Position numbers and translations under genes: made by a program. The notes beneath the pieces are model-generated. The model made no database searches. It saw only the letters and a list, made by a program, of their open reading frames with translations, and was not told where the DNA came from. From Rhizobium rhizogenes NBRC 13257 (GTDB lineage: Bacteria > Pseudomonadota > Alphaproteobacteria > Rhizobiales > Rhizobiaceae), in NCBI RefSeq assembly GCF_000696095.1, contig NZ_BAYX01000001.1, positions 682,001 to 746,000 on the forward strand: a DNA stretch of 64,000 nucleotides, given 5' to 3'. The first letter of the stretch is position 1; the number at the start of each line of letters is the position of its first letter. Positions 19,573 to 28,656 of this stretch are shown here, in pieces.

Positions 19573-20379
19573 ATGGCGGCATTTCACGTCATGGCTGGCG
19601 CAGACCACACCTTTACGCGCCCGGCCATCCGCAAGATCGGCATTGCCGACCTCGTCGACGCTCTGAAAATGGGGCTGGACGACTTCAGGGAAAAACCATC
19701 GCACTATGTCTTTCTGTGTCTGATGTATCCGATCGCGGGCATTGCGCTGACGCTATGGAGTTCCGGTGCCAACCTGTTGCCATTGCTCTTTCCGTTGATG
19801 TCCGGCTTCGCGCTGGTCGGACCGCTGGCGGCCATGGGCCTTTACGAAATCAGCATGCGACGGGAAAGAGGGATGGATACCTCCTGGCGGCATGCTTTCG
19901 ACGTGCGCTTTTCGCCAGCCTTGCCGTCGATCATCGTGGTCGGCCTCATGCTGTTCGCCTTCTTCATCGTCTGGCTGGTCGTGGCGCAGAATATCTACAT
20001 GGCCTTTTTCGGTGACTCGGTGCCGGTGACGCTATCGTCGTTCCTGTCCAATGTGCTGTCGACGCCGCAGGGCATGGCGATGATGTTCTGGGGCAATCTC
20101 ACCGGATTCGTCTTCGCCCTTGTGGTATTGGCAACCACCATCGTCACATTTCCGTTGCTGCTCGACCGCGATGTCGGTGCCGTGGCGGCGGTCGATGCGA
20201 GCCTACGCGCAACATTGCTCAATCCGGTACCGGTCGCGATCTGGGGCCTGATTGTGGCCGCACTTCTGGTGATCGGCACCATTCCAATCTTTGCGGGCCT
20301 TGCCGTTGTCATGCCGATCCTCGGTCATGCCACCTGGCATCTCTATCGCAAGCTGGTCGTGCCGGCCGACACGCACTAG
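19573..20379 (+). CDS. DUF2189 integral membrane protein
   Basis: 268 aa with about six hydrophobic segments. IRKIGIADLVDALKMGLDDFREKPSHY near the N terminus and the Gly/Pro-rich SGFALVGPLAAMGLYEIS segment are typical of DUF2189. Function unknown. ATG 19573 follows GAGGAGGAATATT, a strong ribosome site, and is preferred to the upstream in-frame start at 19555. Confidence 0.87.
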   Translation: MAAFHVMAGADHTFTRPAIRKIGIADLVDALKMGLDDFREKPSHYVFLCLMYPIAGIALTLWSSGANLLPLLFPLMSGFALVGPLAAMGLYEISMRRERGMDTSWRHAFDVRFSPALPSIIVVGLMLFAFFIVWLVVAQNIYMAFFGDSVPVTLSSFLSNVLSTPQGMAMMFWGNLTGFVFALVVLATTIVTFPLLLDRDVGAVAAVDASLRATLLNPVPVAIWGLIVAALLVIGTIPIFAGLAVVMPILGHATWHLYRKLVVPADTH

Positions 20380-20438
20380 ATAACTGGGGCGAGTGGAACC
20401 ACAGTGATCTTGCGGCGTTGATCCGCGTCATCCCGCAT

Positions 20439-20462
20439 GTATCTCCCGAATTCGGGAGATAC
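20439..20462. repeat. perfect 24-bp palindrome
   Basis: GTATCTCCCGAA followed at once by its exact reverse complement, centred on GAATTC, in the gap between the DUF2189 gene and the iron permease gene, 26 bases before the latter's start. It is too symmetric to be chance. There is no U tract, so an operator for the permease gene is at least as likely as a terminator. Confidence 0.7.
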
Positions 20463-20488
20463 GCAGAGCGTGGCCGAGGACTCGATGC

Positions 20489-20959
20489 ATGGCAAGGCTC
20501 AAGCATATTTTCGCGCATTTCGCCGCCACGGTTTCGGAATGGGCGGGGAAACCGGTTATTTTCATCTTGGCGCTGCTATCGGTCATCGTCTGGGGCCTGA
20601 CAGGACCGATCTTCGATTTCTCCGAGACCTGGCAGCTCGTCATCAACACGGGCACGACCATCATCACCTTCCTGATGGTCTTCCTGCTGCAGAACGCCCA
20701 GACGCGCGATACGCGCGCTATTCAAGCCAAGCTCAATGAACTCATTCTGACCAGCGCCGCGGAAAACCGCTTTGTCGGGATCGAGAACCTCGACGAGGAG
20801 GATCTGAAGCATCTGGACCGGCTGGTGGAAAAAGCTGCCAAGCTTGATGGAGACAGACCGGCCAGCGGGCAGCGCAAGGACCACGTTGGCGGGAAGACGC
20901 GCCTGAAACAGAAAAGGCGGCGCATCGTCAGCGCCGCCCCTTCAAAATCGGATCAATAG
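20489..20959 (+). CDS. low-affinity iron permease family protein
   Basis: 156 aa. Two hydrophobic segments (FILALLSVIVWGLTG and INTGTTIITFLMVFLLQ) followed by the conserved NAQTRDTRAIQAKLNELIL match the bacterial low-affinity iron permease family. Transport is assigned by family name only; these proteins are much smaller than yeast Fet4. The last 15 codons overlap the hairpin that terminates purB on the other strand, giving a basic tail KQKRRRIVSAAPS. ATG 20489 is in the usual position. Confidence 0.85.
   Translation: MARLKHIFAHFAATVSEWAGKPVIFILALLSVIVWGLTGPIFDFSETWQLVINTGTTIITFLMVFLLQNAQTRDTRAIQAKLNELILTSAAENRFVGIENLDEEDLKHLDRLVEKAAKLDGDRPASGQRKDHVGGKTRLKQKRRRIVSAAPSKSDQ
20916..20938 (-). 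terminator. purB terminator inside the opposite gene
   Basis: An 8-bp perfect stem (GGCGGCGC/GCGCCGCC, loop ATCGTCA on the plus strand), followed on the minus strand by CTTTTCTG, 34 bases after the purB stop. It is a strong rho-independent terminator for purB, embedded in the 3' coding end of the permease gene. Confidence 0.8.
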
Positions 20960-20971
20960 GTCGGTTCGACC

Positions 20972-22273
20972 TCAGCCGAAGACGCGCTTGAAGATCGTGT
21001 CGACGTGCTTGGTGTGGTAGCCGAGATCGAACTTTTCGCGAATGTCCTCTTCCGAGAGCGCCGCGCGCACTTCCTGATCGGCGAGCAGCTCCTCGAGGAA
21101 GTCCTTGCCCTGTTCCCAGACCTTCATGGCGTTGCGCTGCACGAGGCGATAGGAATCTTCGCGGGAAACGCCGGCCTGGGTCAGCGCCAGCAGCACGCGC
21201 TGCGAATGAACAAGTCCGCGAAACTTGTTCAGATTGTTCATCATATTTTCCGGATAGACCAGAAGCTTGTCGATGACGGTGGTGAGCCGCGACAGTGCGA
21301 AATCGAGGGTGACGGTCGCATCCGGGCCGATCATGCGCTCGACGGAGGAGTGCGAAATATCGCGCTCATGCCACAGGGCGACGTTTTCCATTGCCGGAAG
21401 GGCATAGGAACGAACCATGCGGGCAAGGCCGGTCAGGTTTTCGGTCAGCACTGGATTGCGCTTGTGCGGCATGGCCGACGAGCCCTTCTGGCCGGGTGAG
21501 AAATATTCCTCGGCTTCCAGCACTTCAGTGCGCTGCAGATGGCGGATTTCGACGGACAGGCGCTCGATCGAGGAGGCGACGACGCCGAGTGTCGCGAAAT
21601 ACATCGCGTGGCGATCACGCGGGATAACCTGCGTCGATACCGGCTCCGGCTTCAGTCCGAGGGCGGCGGCGACATGCTCTTCGACGCGCGGATCGATATT
21701 GGCGAAGGTGCCGACGGCGCCGGAAATGGCGCAGGTGGCGACTTCCTCACGCGCGGCGATCAGGCGCTGCTTGCAGCGCTCGAATTCGGCATAGGCGAGC
21801 GCCATCTTGACGCCGAAGGTGATCGGTTCGGCATGGATGCCGTGCGAGCGGCCGATGGTGACGGTGTCCTTATGCTCGAAAGCACGGCGCTTCAGTGCTT
21901 CCAGAAGCTTGTCGATATCGGCGAGCAGGATGTCGGTGGCGCGCACGAGCTGGATGTTGAAGCAGGTGTCGAGCACGTCGGAAGAGGTCATGCCCTGATG
22001 CACGAAGCGGGCGTCGGGACCGACGATTTCGGCCAGATGCGTCAGGAAGGCGATGACGTCATGCTTGGTGACGGCTTCGATCTCGTCGATGCGCGCGACG
22101 TCGAAGGTCGCCTTGCCGCCTTTTTCCCAGATGGTTTCAGCAGCAGACTTCGGAATGACGCCGAGTTGGGCCAGAGCGTCGCAAGCGTGGGCCTCGATCT
22201 CGAACCAGATACGGAACTTGGTTTCGGGCGACCAGATGGCGACCATTTCCGGTCGGGAGTAGCGCGGGATCAT
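20972..22273 (-). CDS. purB: adenylosuccinate lyase
   Basis: 433 aa. PurB catalyses fumarate elimination from SAICAR and from adenylosuccinate. The superfamily signature GSSAMPHKRNP is intact, as are TSSDVLDT and GRSHGIHAEP with the catalytic His. ATG 22273 (MIPRYSRPEM) is the alphaproteobacterial start. Not clustered with the other pur genes in this window. Confidence 0.98.
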   Translation of the reverse strand: MIPRYSRPEMVAIWSPETKFRIWFEIEAHACDALAQLGVIPKSAAETIWEKGGKATFDVARIDEIEAVTKHDVIAFLTHLAEIVGPDARFVHQGMTSSDVLDTCFNIQLVRATDILLADIDKLLEALKRRAFEHKDTVTIGRSHGIHAEPITFGVKMALAYAEFERCKQRLIAAREEVATCAISGAVGTFANIDPRVEEHVAAALGLKPEPVSTQVIPRDRHAMYFATLGVVASSIERLSVEIRHLQRTEVLEAEEYFSPGQKGSSAMPHKRNPVLTENLTGLARMVRSYALPAMENVALWHERDISHSSVERMIGPDATVTLDFALSRLTTVIDKLLVYPENMMNNLNKFRGLVHSQRVLLALTQAGVSREDSYRLVQRNAMKVWEQGKDFLEELLADQEVRAALSEEDIREKFDLGYHTKHVDTIFKRVFG

Positions 22274-22375
22274 GGGCTCACAACTTTCTTGGGGTGCGGG
22301 AAACGAATGCTTGGCGCCCCCATAACAAAGACGGGCGGCAATCTCAATGTTTCTTGGCGCAATCTTTCGTTCGGT

Positions 22376-22897
22376 TCAACGCATATGCTTGGCGAGATAG
22401 AGGCTCGCGGCCAGCAAACAGAGGAGACCGAACGGCAGAAACAGGCCAAGGCCGAGAACGGCAAACTGATAGACGGCGCTGGCGCTGGTGAAGGCGAACT
22501 GAAATGCCCAGACGACCGTGCCGAAAGGCGCGTGCCAGCGAGCATAGAACCAGCGGTAATCCATGGCGAAGAGAAAGGCGGTCATGGCGACGGTGCCGAG
22601 CGACAGCATCAGGAAGAAGGCTGCGAAACGCGCTTCAAGCGTTTGACCGCGGGCAAGAAGCCGCGCCAGCGGCAGCATGAAGGGCCAGGCTAGCGTGCCA
22701 CCGAGGAAATAGACGGCTGTCAGCGCGGGCAGATGGCTCGTCAGAAGGCCATTGCGCAGATAAAGCGCCGCCAGCACAGAACCCGCCATTGCTGCGCCCC
22801 AACAGGGCGCTCCGATCAGCAACTGTCGATAGGAAGGGACGGCTGCCTTGAGCCGCCCGCTCGCAACGACAGCGCTGGCCGGATTAATTTGATCCAA
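22376..22897 (-). CDS. integral membrane protein, function unknown
   Basis: About 174 aa with four or five hydrophobic segments ([54 protein letters not shown], and two near the C terminus ending KHMR). No family recognised. The start is unclear: the frame is open through the end of rpe. TTG 22897, with a GGGG 4 bases upstream and a 14-base overlap with rpe, would allow translational coupling; ATG 22789 would remove most of the first segment. Confidence 0.65.
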   Translation of the reverse strand: MDQINPASAVVASGRLKAAVPSYRQLLIGAPCWGAAMAGSVLAALYLRNGLLTSHLPALTAVYFLGGTLAWPFMLPLARLLARGQTLEARFAAFFLMLSLGTVAMTAFLFAMDYRWFYARWHAPFGTVVWAFQFAFTSASAVYQFAVLGLGLFLPFGLLCLLAASLYLAKHMR

Positions 22898-23570
22898 CGC
22901 GGCCCCGTTCTGCCGCAGCCCTGAGGTCGGAGACCGTCTGCTTGTAGGCTTCGACGGAACCACCCTTGAAGATGGCCGAGCCGGCGACGAGAACATTGGC
23001 GCCGGCAGCAGTGATGAGCGGCGCGGTCTCGACGGTGACGCCGCCATCAACTTCAAGTTCGATCGGCCGGTCACCGATGAGTGACTTGGCGTTGCGGATC
23101 TTATCGGCCATGGCCGGAATGAATTTCTGACCGCCGAAGCCCGGATTGACCGACATGATCAGGATCAGGTCGATATCGTCGAGCACGTTTTCCAGGATCG
23201 ACAGCGGCGTTGCAGGATTGAGGGTGACGCCGACCTTCTTGCCGAGATTACGGATCGTCTGCAGCGAGCGATGCAGATGCACGCCCGCTTCGGCATGAAC
23301 CGTAATCCGGTCGCAGCCCGCCTTAGCGAAGGCTTCGAGATAGGGATCGGCCGGCGAAATCATTAGGTGGCAGTCGAATGTGGCAGTGGTATAGGAGCGC
23401 AACGACTTGATGACATCGGCGCCGAAGGAGATGTTCGGCACGAAATGCCCGTCCATGACATCGAGATGGATCCAGTCCGCCCCGGCTTCGGTCACATCTT
23501 TGACTTCCTGCCCGAGCTTGGCGAAATCGGCTGCGAGAATGGAAGGGGCAATGCGGATCGGCAGGGTCAT
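22884..23570 (-). CDS. rpe: ribulose-phosphate 3-epimerase
   Basis: 228 aa TIM-barrel enzyme interconverting ribulose 5-phosphate and xylulose 5-phosphate. [41 protein letters not shown] and VDGGV are the standard metal and phosphate motifs, all intact. Starts at ATG 23570 ([10 protein letters not shown]). The downstream membrane-protein frame overlaps its stop. Confidence 0.97.
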   Translation of the reverse strand: MTLPIRIAPSILAADFAKLGQEVKDVTEAGADWIHLDVMDGHFVPNISFGADVIKSLRSYTTATFDCHLMISPADPYLEAFAKAGCDRITVHAEAGVHLHRSLQTIRNLGKKVGVTLNPATPLSILENVLDDIDLILIMSVNPGFGGQKFIPAMADKIRNAKSLIGDRPIELEVDGGVTVETAPLITAAGANVLVAGSAIFKGGSVEAYKQTVSDLRAAAERGRVGSN

Positions 23571-23623
23571 GGGATAGCTGAACTCCGTCTAATTTTTTCG
23601 CGCTTGGCTTATCACCGGTTCGG

Positions 23624-23647
23624 CTGGCGGACAACCTAGTCCGCCAG
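23624..23647 (-). terminator. hairpin after the binding-protein gene
   Basis: A 9-bp perfect stem (CTGGCGGAC/GTCCGCCAG) with a 6-base loop, 17 bases beyond the stop of the gene ending at 23664. There is no U tract directly after it, but the stem is strong and it separates this gene from rpe. Confidence 0.6.
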
Positions 23648-23663
23648 ACTTGCGCGGACCCTA

Positions 23664-24746
23664 TCAGTTCGACGCCGCCATCAGAGGCACAAAGGCGTTG
23701 CCGCGCCATTCCAGCAAACGGTAAGGATTGTCCGTCAATTCGTGGTTGCTGCCGAAGGTGATCGGGCCGATCGGGGTCTGGAAGGCTGTGCCGATGAGCT
23801 TGTCAACAACTGGCTTGTTTTCCGCCTTGGCACTTTCGACCGCCTGATTTGCAATCAACGCTGCTGCGGCTGCCGGCAGGATATAGCCGTCCGGCTCTAT
23901 GCCGCTGGCGCGCATGGCCTGCGTTGCGGCCTGGGCAGCAGGCAGGCTGGTGTAGTCGGGCAAGGCGATGGCCAGAACGCCGTCGGCTAAGGGTACCGGC
24001 TGGTTGGCGGCACGCATTGCGTCGCCACCCATCAATTTCAATGGGACGTTCTCGCTCTGGGCATCGCGGGCGATGATCGCCACGTCGCTGCGGTCGCCGC
24101 CGATGAAGACGCGCGCGGCGCCGGCTTTCTTCAGCCGGCGGACAAGGGCGATTTGCTGGTCCTGACCCGGGCGAAAGGTATCGGTGAAGACCGGCTTCAA
24201 GCCTTTGTCCTCCAGTGCGCTGCGAACCGCGCTCACCAGTTCGCGGCCGTGGATCGTGCCGTCGTCGATCAGCGCCATCGGCTCCGCCGTCCAGCCTTTC
24301 AGGATGGCGTCGACCGCCATTGCGGCCTCGGCAGTGTCGACCGGAGCGAGGCGGAACAGCGGCCAGCCGTTCTTTAGCGCATCTTCCATCAAGATATGGG
24401 AGCGCGCTGAGACGGTGATGACGGGAATGCCGGCATCCTTCAGCCGTGGCAGCGCGCTTTCCAGGGTTTCGCTGCACAAGAAGCCGATCGCGATCTGTAC
24501 CTTGGCGGTGATCAGCGCCTCGGCGACGGCCTGGCCGCCATCTTCCGTGCAGGGCTCGTCGATGACGGTGGCGGAATTCTGTTGTGCCTGCACTTCGAAA
24601 TTGGCGCCGGCAGTGATCTCCGCGCCGAGCGTTGCGAAGTTTCCGCCCTGCGGTGCGACAATACCGATATTGATGCCCGCGGCATGGCTGCTGCCGGCTG
24701 CCAGGAGCAGCATCATCAGAAGCGGTGTGCGACGCAGAACATTCAT
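23664..24746 (-). CDS. periplasmic ligand-binding protein, branched-chain amino-acid ABC type
   Basis: 360 aa with a signal peptide (LLMMLLLAAGSSHAAG) and a type I periplasmic-binding fold: INIGIVAPQGG..ATLGAEITAGANF at the start, DEPCTEDGGQAVAEALI, and VFIGGDRSDVAIIAR. Livl-type family. No permease or ATPase gene is adjacent, so it is an orphan binding protein that may serve a transporter elsewhere or act as a sensor component. The ligand is unknown. ATG 24746. Confidence 0.88.
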   Translation of the reverse strand: MNVLRRTPLLMMLLLAAGSSHAAGINIGIVAPQGGNFATLGAEITAGANFEVQAQQNSATVIDEPCTEDGGQAVAEALITAKVQIAIGFLCSETLESALPRLKDAGIPVITVSARSHILMEDALKNGWPLFRLAPVDTAEAAMAVDAILKGWTAEPMALIDDGTIHGRELVSAVRSALEDKGLKPVFTDTFRPGQDQQIALVRRLKKAGAARVFIGGDRSDVAIIARDAQSENVPLKLMGGDAMRAANQPVPLADGVLAIALPDYTSLPAAQAATQAMRASGIEPDGYILPAAAAALIANQAVESAKAENKPVVDKLIGTAFQTPIGPITFGSNHELTDNPYRLLEWRGNAFVPLMAASN

Positions 24747-24891
24747 CGAATGGTTATCCCAGGCAAATCTTCTGCCCTTTTATCCACATGACAGTGGTCG
24801 TCAAAGAAAAAGCAACAAAATCACTCGGTTTTCAATAATCCTATTGTAGAAAAGCTAGCATTCGCCCGCCATATTGAACGGAACGTGTGAA

Positions 24892-25410
24892 ATGACAGAA
24901 ATGAGGGAAACGATCGTGCTAGACAGGCAGAGTATGGGGCCAGCGCTCTATCGCGATGCCATGAGCCGCTATGCGGGGCATGTGCAACTGGTGACCACGG
25001 CACTCGGCAGCGAGCGGCGCGGGGTGACTATCACAGCTGCCTGCTCGGTGTCGGATAATCCGGCCACGGTCCTGATTTGCCTCAACAACAGCAATGTGAA
25101 GAACGAGATCTTCTTCAAGAGCGGCGTCTTCGCTCTGAATGCGCTCGGCGCTCATCATCAGGGGCTTGCGGATGCGTTTTCCGGCAAGACTGGCTTGACC
25201 AACGACGAGCGTTTCGCCGCCGGCACATTCGAGACGCTGGTGACCGGCGCACCGGTGCTTGCCGACGCGCTGGCGGCCTTCGACTGCCGCGTCACCGAGA
25301 TCAAGGAAGCGTCGACGCACAACATCATTTTCGGCGAGGTCATGGCGGTGCGTTTCAGTGAAATCAAGCCGGCGCTGCTCTATATGAACCGCGACTATCA
25401 CACGCTATAA
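24892..25410 (+). CDS. flavin reductase family protein (RutF/HpaC-like)
   Basis: 172 aa. FMN-binding split-barrel protein that usually supplies reduced flavin to a partner monooxygenase. YAGHVQLVTTAL, GVTITAACSVSDNPATVLICLN and NDERFAAGTFET are family motifs. The partner oxygenase is not nearby. Start taken as ATG 24892 (MTEMRET); ATG 24901 is also possible. The next gene begins 20 bases after its stop, so it may be the first gene of the molybdenum-enzyme maturation cluster. Confidence 0.9.
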   Translation: MTEMRETIVLDRQSMGPALYRDAMSRYAGHVQLVTTALGSERRGVTITAACSVSDNPATVLICLNNSNVKNEIFFKSGVFALNALGAHHQGLADAFSGKTGLTNDERFAAGTFETLVTGAPVLADALAAFDCRVTEIKEASTHNIIFGEVMAVRFSEIKPALLYMNRDYHTL

Positions 25411-25430
25411 ACTCCCTGAAGGGAGAAACC

Positions 25431-26360
25431 ATGTCCGATAAAGCTGCACCTTCATTGCCTGGCTCGATAGACGAGACGATCGCCTTGCTCGGCGCTCACG
25501 ACTATCTCGCTGGGCGCGCGCTCGGCACGGTGCTGTTTCTGGCGCTGAAGATGAAGCGGCCGCTGTTTCTCGAAGGCGAGGCCGGCGTCGGCAAGACCGA
25601 GATCGCCAAGGTTCTGTCGAAGGCGCTCGAGCGGCCGCTGATCCGCTTGCAGTGCTATGAAGGTCTCGACGTTTCCTCCGCCGTCTATGAATGGAACTAC
25701 CCGGCGCAGATGCTGGAAATCCGTCTTGCCGAAGCATCGGGCCTCACCGATCGCGACCGTATCGAGGCTGATATCTTCTCCGAGCGATATCTGATCCGCC
25801 GGCCCGTGTTGCAGGCCCTGTCGAGCGTCGACGGTCGTGCGCCGGTCTTCCTGATCGATGAGCTTGATCGTACCGATGAGGCGTTCGAAGCCTTCCTGCT
25901 GGAAGTGCTCTCCGATTTCCAGGTGACCGTGCCGGAGCTTGGTACAATCAAGGCCGCTGAGCCGCCGATCGTCATCATCACCACCAACCGCACGCGCGAG
26001 GTGCATGACGCACTGAAGCGGCGCTGTCTCTATCATTGGGTCGATTATCCAGAGGCCGCGCAGGAACTGGAGATCATCCGCCGCAAAGTGCCCGGCTGCA
26101 ACGAGGCGCTGTCGGGCCAGATCGTCGCCTATGTGCAGAAGCTGCGTGCGCTTGACCTCTTCAAGAATCCCGGTGTCGCTGAAACCATCGATTGGGCGAC
26201 GGCTCTCACCGAACTCGACAGGCTGGCGCTCGATCCGGAGACGATCTCCGACACGCTCGGCACCCTGCTGAAATACCAGGATGATATCGCCCGTATTCAG
26301 GGTGGCGAGGGCAAGCGGGTGCTGGATGAGGTGAAATCCGAACTGCTCGCGACGGGATAG
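25431..26360 (+). CDS. MoxR-family AAA+ ATPase, CoxD-like
   Basis: 309 aa. Walker A GEAGVGKTEIAK (about residue 47), Walker B VFLIDELDR and sensor IITTNRTRE are intact. CoxD-type MoxR ATPases assist, together with a CoxE von Willebrand protein, the post-translational maturation of the molybdenum/copper site in CO dehydrogenase-type enzymes. Four bases separate it from the coxE-like gene, as in cox clusters. GGGAGAAACC precedes ATG 25431. Confidence 0.92.
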   Translation: MSDKAAPSLPGSIDETIALLGAHDYLAGRALGTVLFLALKMKRPLFLEGEAGVGKTEIAKVLSKALERPLIRLQCYEGLDVSSAVYEWNYPAQMLEIRLAEASGLTDRDRIEADIFSERYLIRRPVLQALSSVDGRAPVFLIDELDRTDEAFEAFLLEVLSDFQVTVPELGTIKAAEPPIVIITTNRTREVHDALKRRCLYHWVDYPEAAQELEIIRRKVPGCNEALSGQIVAYVQKLRALDLFKNPGVAETIDWATALTELDRLALDPETISDTLGTLLKYQDDIARIQGGEGKRVLDEVKSELLATG

Positions 26361-26364
26361 GCCG

Positions 26365-27612
26365 ATGAATCCGCAAGCACAGGATAGCATCGCCGCTCCG
26401 TCATCATCGTCTGGTGACGGGCGCCTTGCCGACAATATCGTCTTCTTCGCGCGGGCACTTCGCAAGGCAGGACTGAAGATCGGGCCGGCGGCCATTGCCG
26501 ATGCCATCGAGGCCGTGGAGGCGATCGGCATCGGTTCGCGCGAAGAGTTTCATGCGGCGCTCTGTTCCACCTTCGTCAAGCGGCATGAGGACCTGGCGGT
26601 TTTCGACGAGGCTTTCCGGCTGTTCTGGCGCTCACGCGATCTCGTGCAGAAGATGATCGCGATGATGTCGCCGATCGCGCTCGACAATCGCGAGAAGGAA
26701 AAGCCGAAGCCGGGCGAGACCCGCGCCGGTGATGCCTTGCTCGGCGATCGCAACGACCGCCGACCGCAGCGCGAGATGCCGGATATCGAGATCGACGCCC
26801 GCTTCACTACATCCGGCAGTGAAGTGCTGCGCCGCATGGATTTCGCGCAGATGTCGGCGGCGGAGATCGCCGTTGCGAAGAAGGAGCTGGCAAGGCTGGA
26901 ACTGCCGCTCGATAGGGTACGGACCCGCCGTTTCGTGTCGGCACATGCGCCGGTTCGGATCGATCCCCGCGCAACGATGCGCTCGGCGCTGCGCACCGGC
27001 GGCTCCCTGATCCTCCCGCGTTATCGCAGGCACAGAGAGATGCAGCCACCGCTGGTGGTTCTCGCGGACATCTCCGGCTCGATGAGCCAATATACCCGCA
27101 TCTTCCTGCATTTCCTGCATGTGCTCACCGAAAGACGGCGGCGTGTACATACTTTCCTCTTCGGCACGCGGCTCACCAATGTCACGCGGGCGATGCGGCA
27201 CAAGGATCCGGATGAGGCGCTGGACGAATGCGCCGCTGCTGTCCGTGACTGGTCGGGCGGCACACGCATTGGCGAAACGCTGAAGGAGTTCAACCGGCTC
27301 TGGGCGCGCCGCGTGCTCGGGCAGGGTGCCATCGTGCTCCTCATCACTGATGGGTTGGAGCGGGACGGCGTCGAGCTTTTGGAAACCGAGATGGACCGGC
27401 TGCATCGTTCCTGCCGACGGCTGATCTGGCTCAATCCGCTATTGCGCTTCGAGGGATTCGAACCTCGTGCCCGTGGTGTGCGAACCATGCTGCCGCATGT
27501 TGACGAATTCCGTCCGGTTCACAATCTATTATCTCTGGCCGATCTCGTTTCGGCCCTCAGCGCCGGCCGTGCCGGCGCCTATGATCCACGCCGTTTTCTC
27601 GCCAAGCTGTGA
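26365..27612 (+). CDS. von Willebrand factor A domain protein, CoxE-like
   Basis: 415 aa. The C-terminal half has a vWA domain with MIDAS residues in VVLADISGSMSQYTR and a second metal loop in LLITDGLERDG. The N-terminal part (IVFFARALRKAGLKIGPA) is typical of CoxE. It is expected to work as a pair with the upstream AAA+ ATPase. The family role in cofactor maturation is established for Oligotropha CoxDE; its target here is not in the window. Confidence 0.92.
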   Translation: MNPQAQDSIAAPSSSSGDGRLADNIVFFARALRKAGLKIGPAAIADAIEAVEAIGIGSREEFHAALCSTFVKRHEDLAVFDEAFRLFWRSRDLVQKMIAMMSPIALDNREKEKPKPGETRAGDALLGDRNDRRPQREMPDIEIDARFTTSGSEVLRRMDFAQMSAAEIAVAKKELARLELPLDRVRTRRFVSAHAPVRIDPRATMRSALRTGGSLILPRYRRHREMQPPLVVLADISGSMSQYTRIFLHFLHVLTERRRRVHTFLFGTRLTNVTRAMRHKDPDEALDECAAAVRDWSGGTRIGETLKEFNRLWARRVLGQGAIVLLITDGLERDGVELLETEMDRLHRSCRRLIWLNPLLRFEGFEPRARGVRTMLPHVDEFRPVHNLLSLADLVSALSAGRAGAYDPRRFLAKL

Positions 27613-27619
27613 GGCAAAC

Positions 27620-27949
27620 ATGACAAACATATCCGAAAGCCTGGATCCGCTTGTAATCGCGGAGGAATGGGCGTCCGCCGGCCGCAGCGTGGCGCTGGCG
27701 ACCGTCGTCGACACCTGGGGTTCAGCACCGCGCCCAACCGGCAGCCATCTCGTTATAGACGGTGAGGGCAATTTTCATGGCTCGGTTTCCGGCGGCTGCG
27801 TCGAAGGCGCTGTCATCACCGAGGCACTGGACGTGATCGAAAGCGGCAAGGCTCGCACGCTGGATTTCGGCGTGGCGGATGAAACCGCCTGGCGCGTTGG
27901 CCTGTCCTGCGGCGGCCGTATTCGAGTTTATGTCGAAAGGCTTCATTGA
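27620..27949 (+). CDS. XdhC N-terminal domain protein
   Basis: 109 aa: LATVVDTWGSAPRPTGSHLVI and HGSVSGGCVEGAV match the N-terminal XdhC/CoxI domain, which handles molybdenum cofactor for xanthine-dehydrogenase-family enzymes. The C-terminal Rossmann domain is encoded separately by the next gene, whose ATG overlaps this stop (TGATG). ATG 27620 is 8 bases after the coxE-like stop; GAGGCAA is the ribosome site. Confidence 0.92.
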   Translation: MTNISESLDPLVIAEEWASAGRSVALATVVDTWGSAPRPTGSHLVIDGEGNFHGSVSGGCVEGAVITEALDVIESGKARTLDFGVADETAWRVGLSCGGRIRVYVERLH

Positions 27950-28656
27950 TGGACCGTCAGATACTGACGAAGCTGAATGCGCTGCGACGCGCGCGGCAGG
28001 CGGTGATCCTGGTCACCGATCTGTCCGGTGGTCCGGACCGACTGATTGTCGAGGGGGATGCTGTTGATGGGCTTCTTGCCGACGCCACCGCTTCCGCCTT
28101 CCGCTCGGGAAAGTCATCGGCGGTCGACATCGACGGACGCAACCTCTTTTTCAATGTTCACCTGCCGCCACCGCATATCGTGGTCATCGGCGCCGTGCAT
28201 ATCAGCCAGGTCTTGGCGCAGATGGCCGTGCTTGCCGGCTTCGATATTCGCATCGTCGACCCACGCACCGCCTTTGCGACGCCGGAGCGCTTCGAGGGCG
28301 TCGATCTCGTTGCCGACTGGCCCGTGGATGCGCTGAAGGAGCGGCCGCTCGATGCCTATACGGCGCTGGTCGCGGTCACCCATGATCCGAAAATCGACGA
28401 TTTCCCGATCGCCGAAGCGTTGAAAGTGGGCTGTTTCTACGTCGGCGCGCTCGGCAGCCGCAAGACGCATGCGAGCCGGCTGGAGCGATTGACGCGGGAA
28501 GAGCTGACGGAAGGCGATCTCGCGCGGATTCACGCCCCCATCGGCCTTCCCATTGGCGCGTCGAGCCCGGCGGAAATCGCTGTTTCTATTTTGGCCGAGA
28601 TTATCGGAGCGCTGCGCGGCCGCAATGTCTTGTCGCCAAAAGGTGACAAGACATGA
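27949..28656 (+). CDS. XdhC C-terminal (Rossmann) domain protein
   Basis: 235 aa. HIVVIGAVHISQVLAQMAVLAG is the nucleotide-binding Rossmann start, with VDPRTAF and VAVTHDPKIDD following, as in XdhC C-terminal domains. The first 75 residues are not well conserved. Starts at ATG 27949; the preceding in-frame TTG is not needed. The stop overlaps the next start as ATGA, so the split XdhC pair and the downstream fusion are translated together. Confidence 0.92.
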   Translation: MDRQILTKLNALRRARQAVILVTDLSGGPDRLIVEGDAVDGLLADATASAFRSGKSSAVDIDGRNLFFNVHLPPPHIVVIGAVHISQVLAQMAVLAGFDIRIVDPRTAFATPERFEGVDLVADWPVDALKERPLDAYTALVAVTHDPKIDDFPIAEALKVGCFYVGALGSRKTHASRLERLTREELTEGDLARIHAPIGLPIGASSPAEIAVSILAEIIGALRGRNVLSPKGDKT

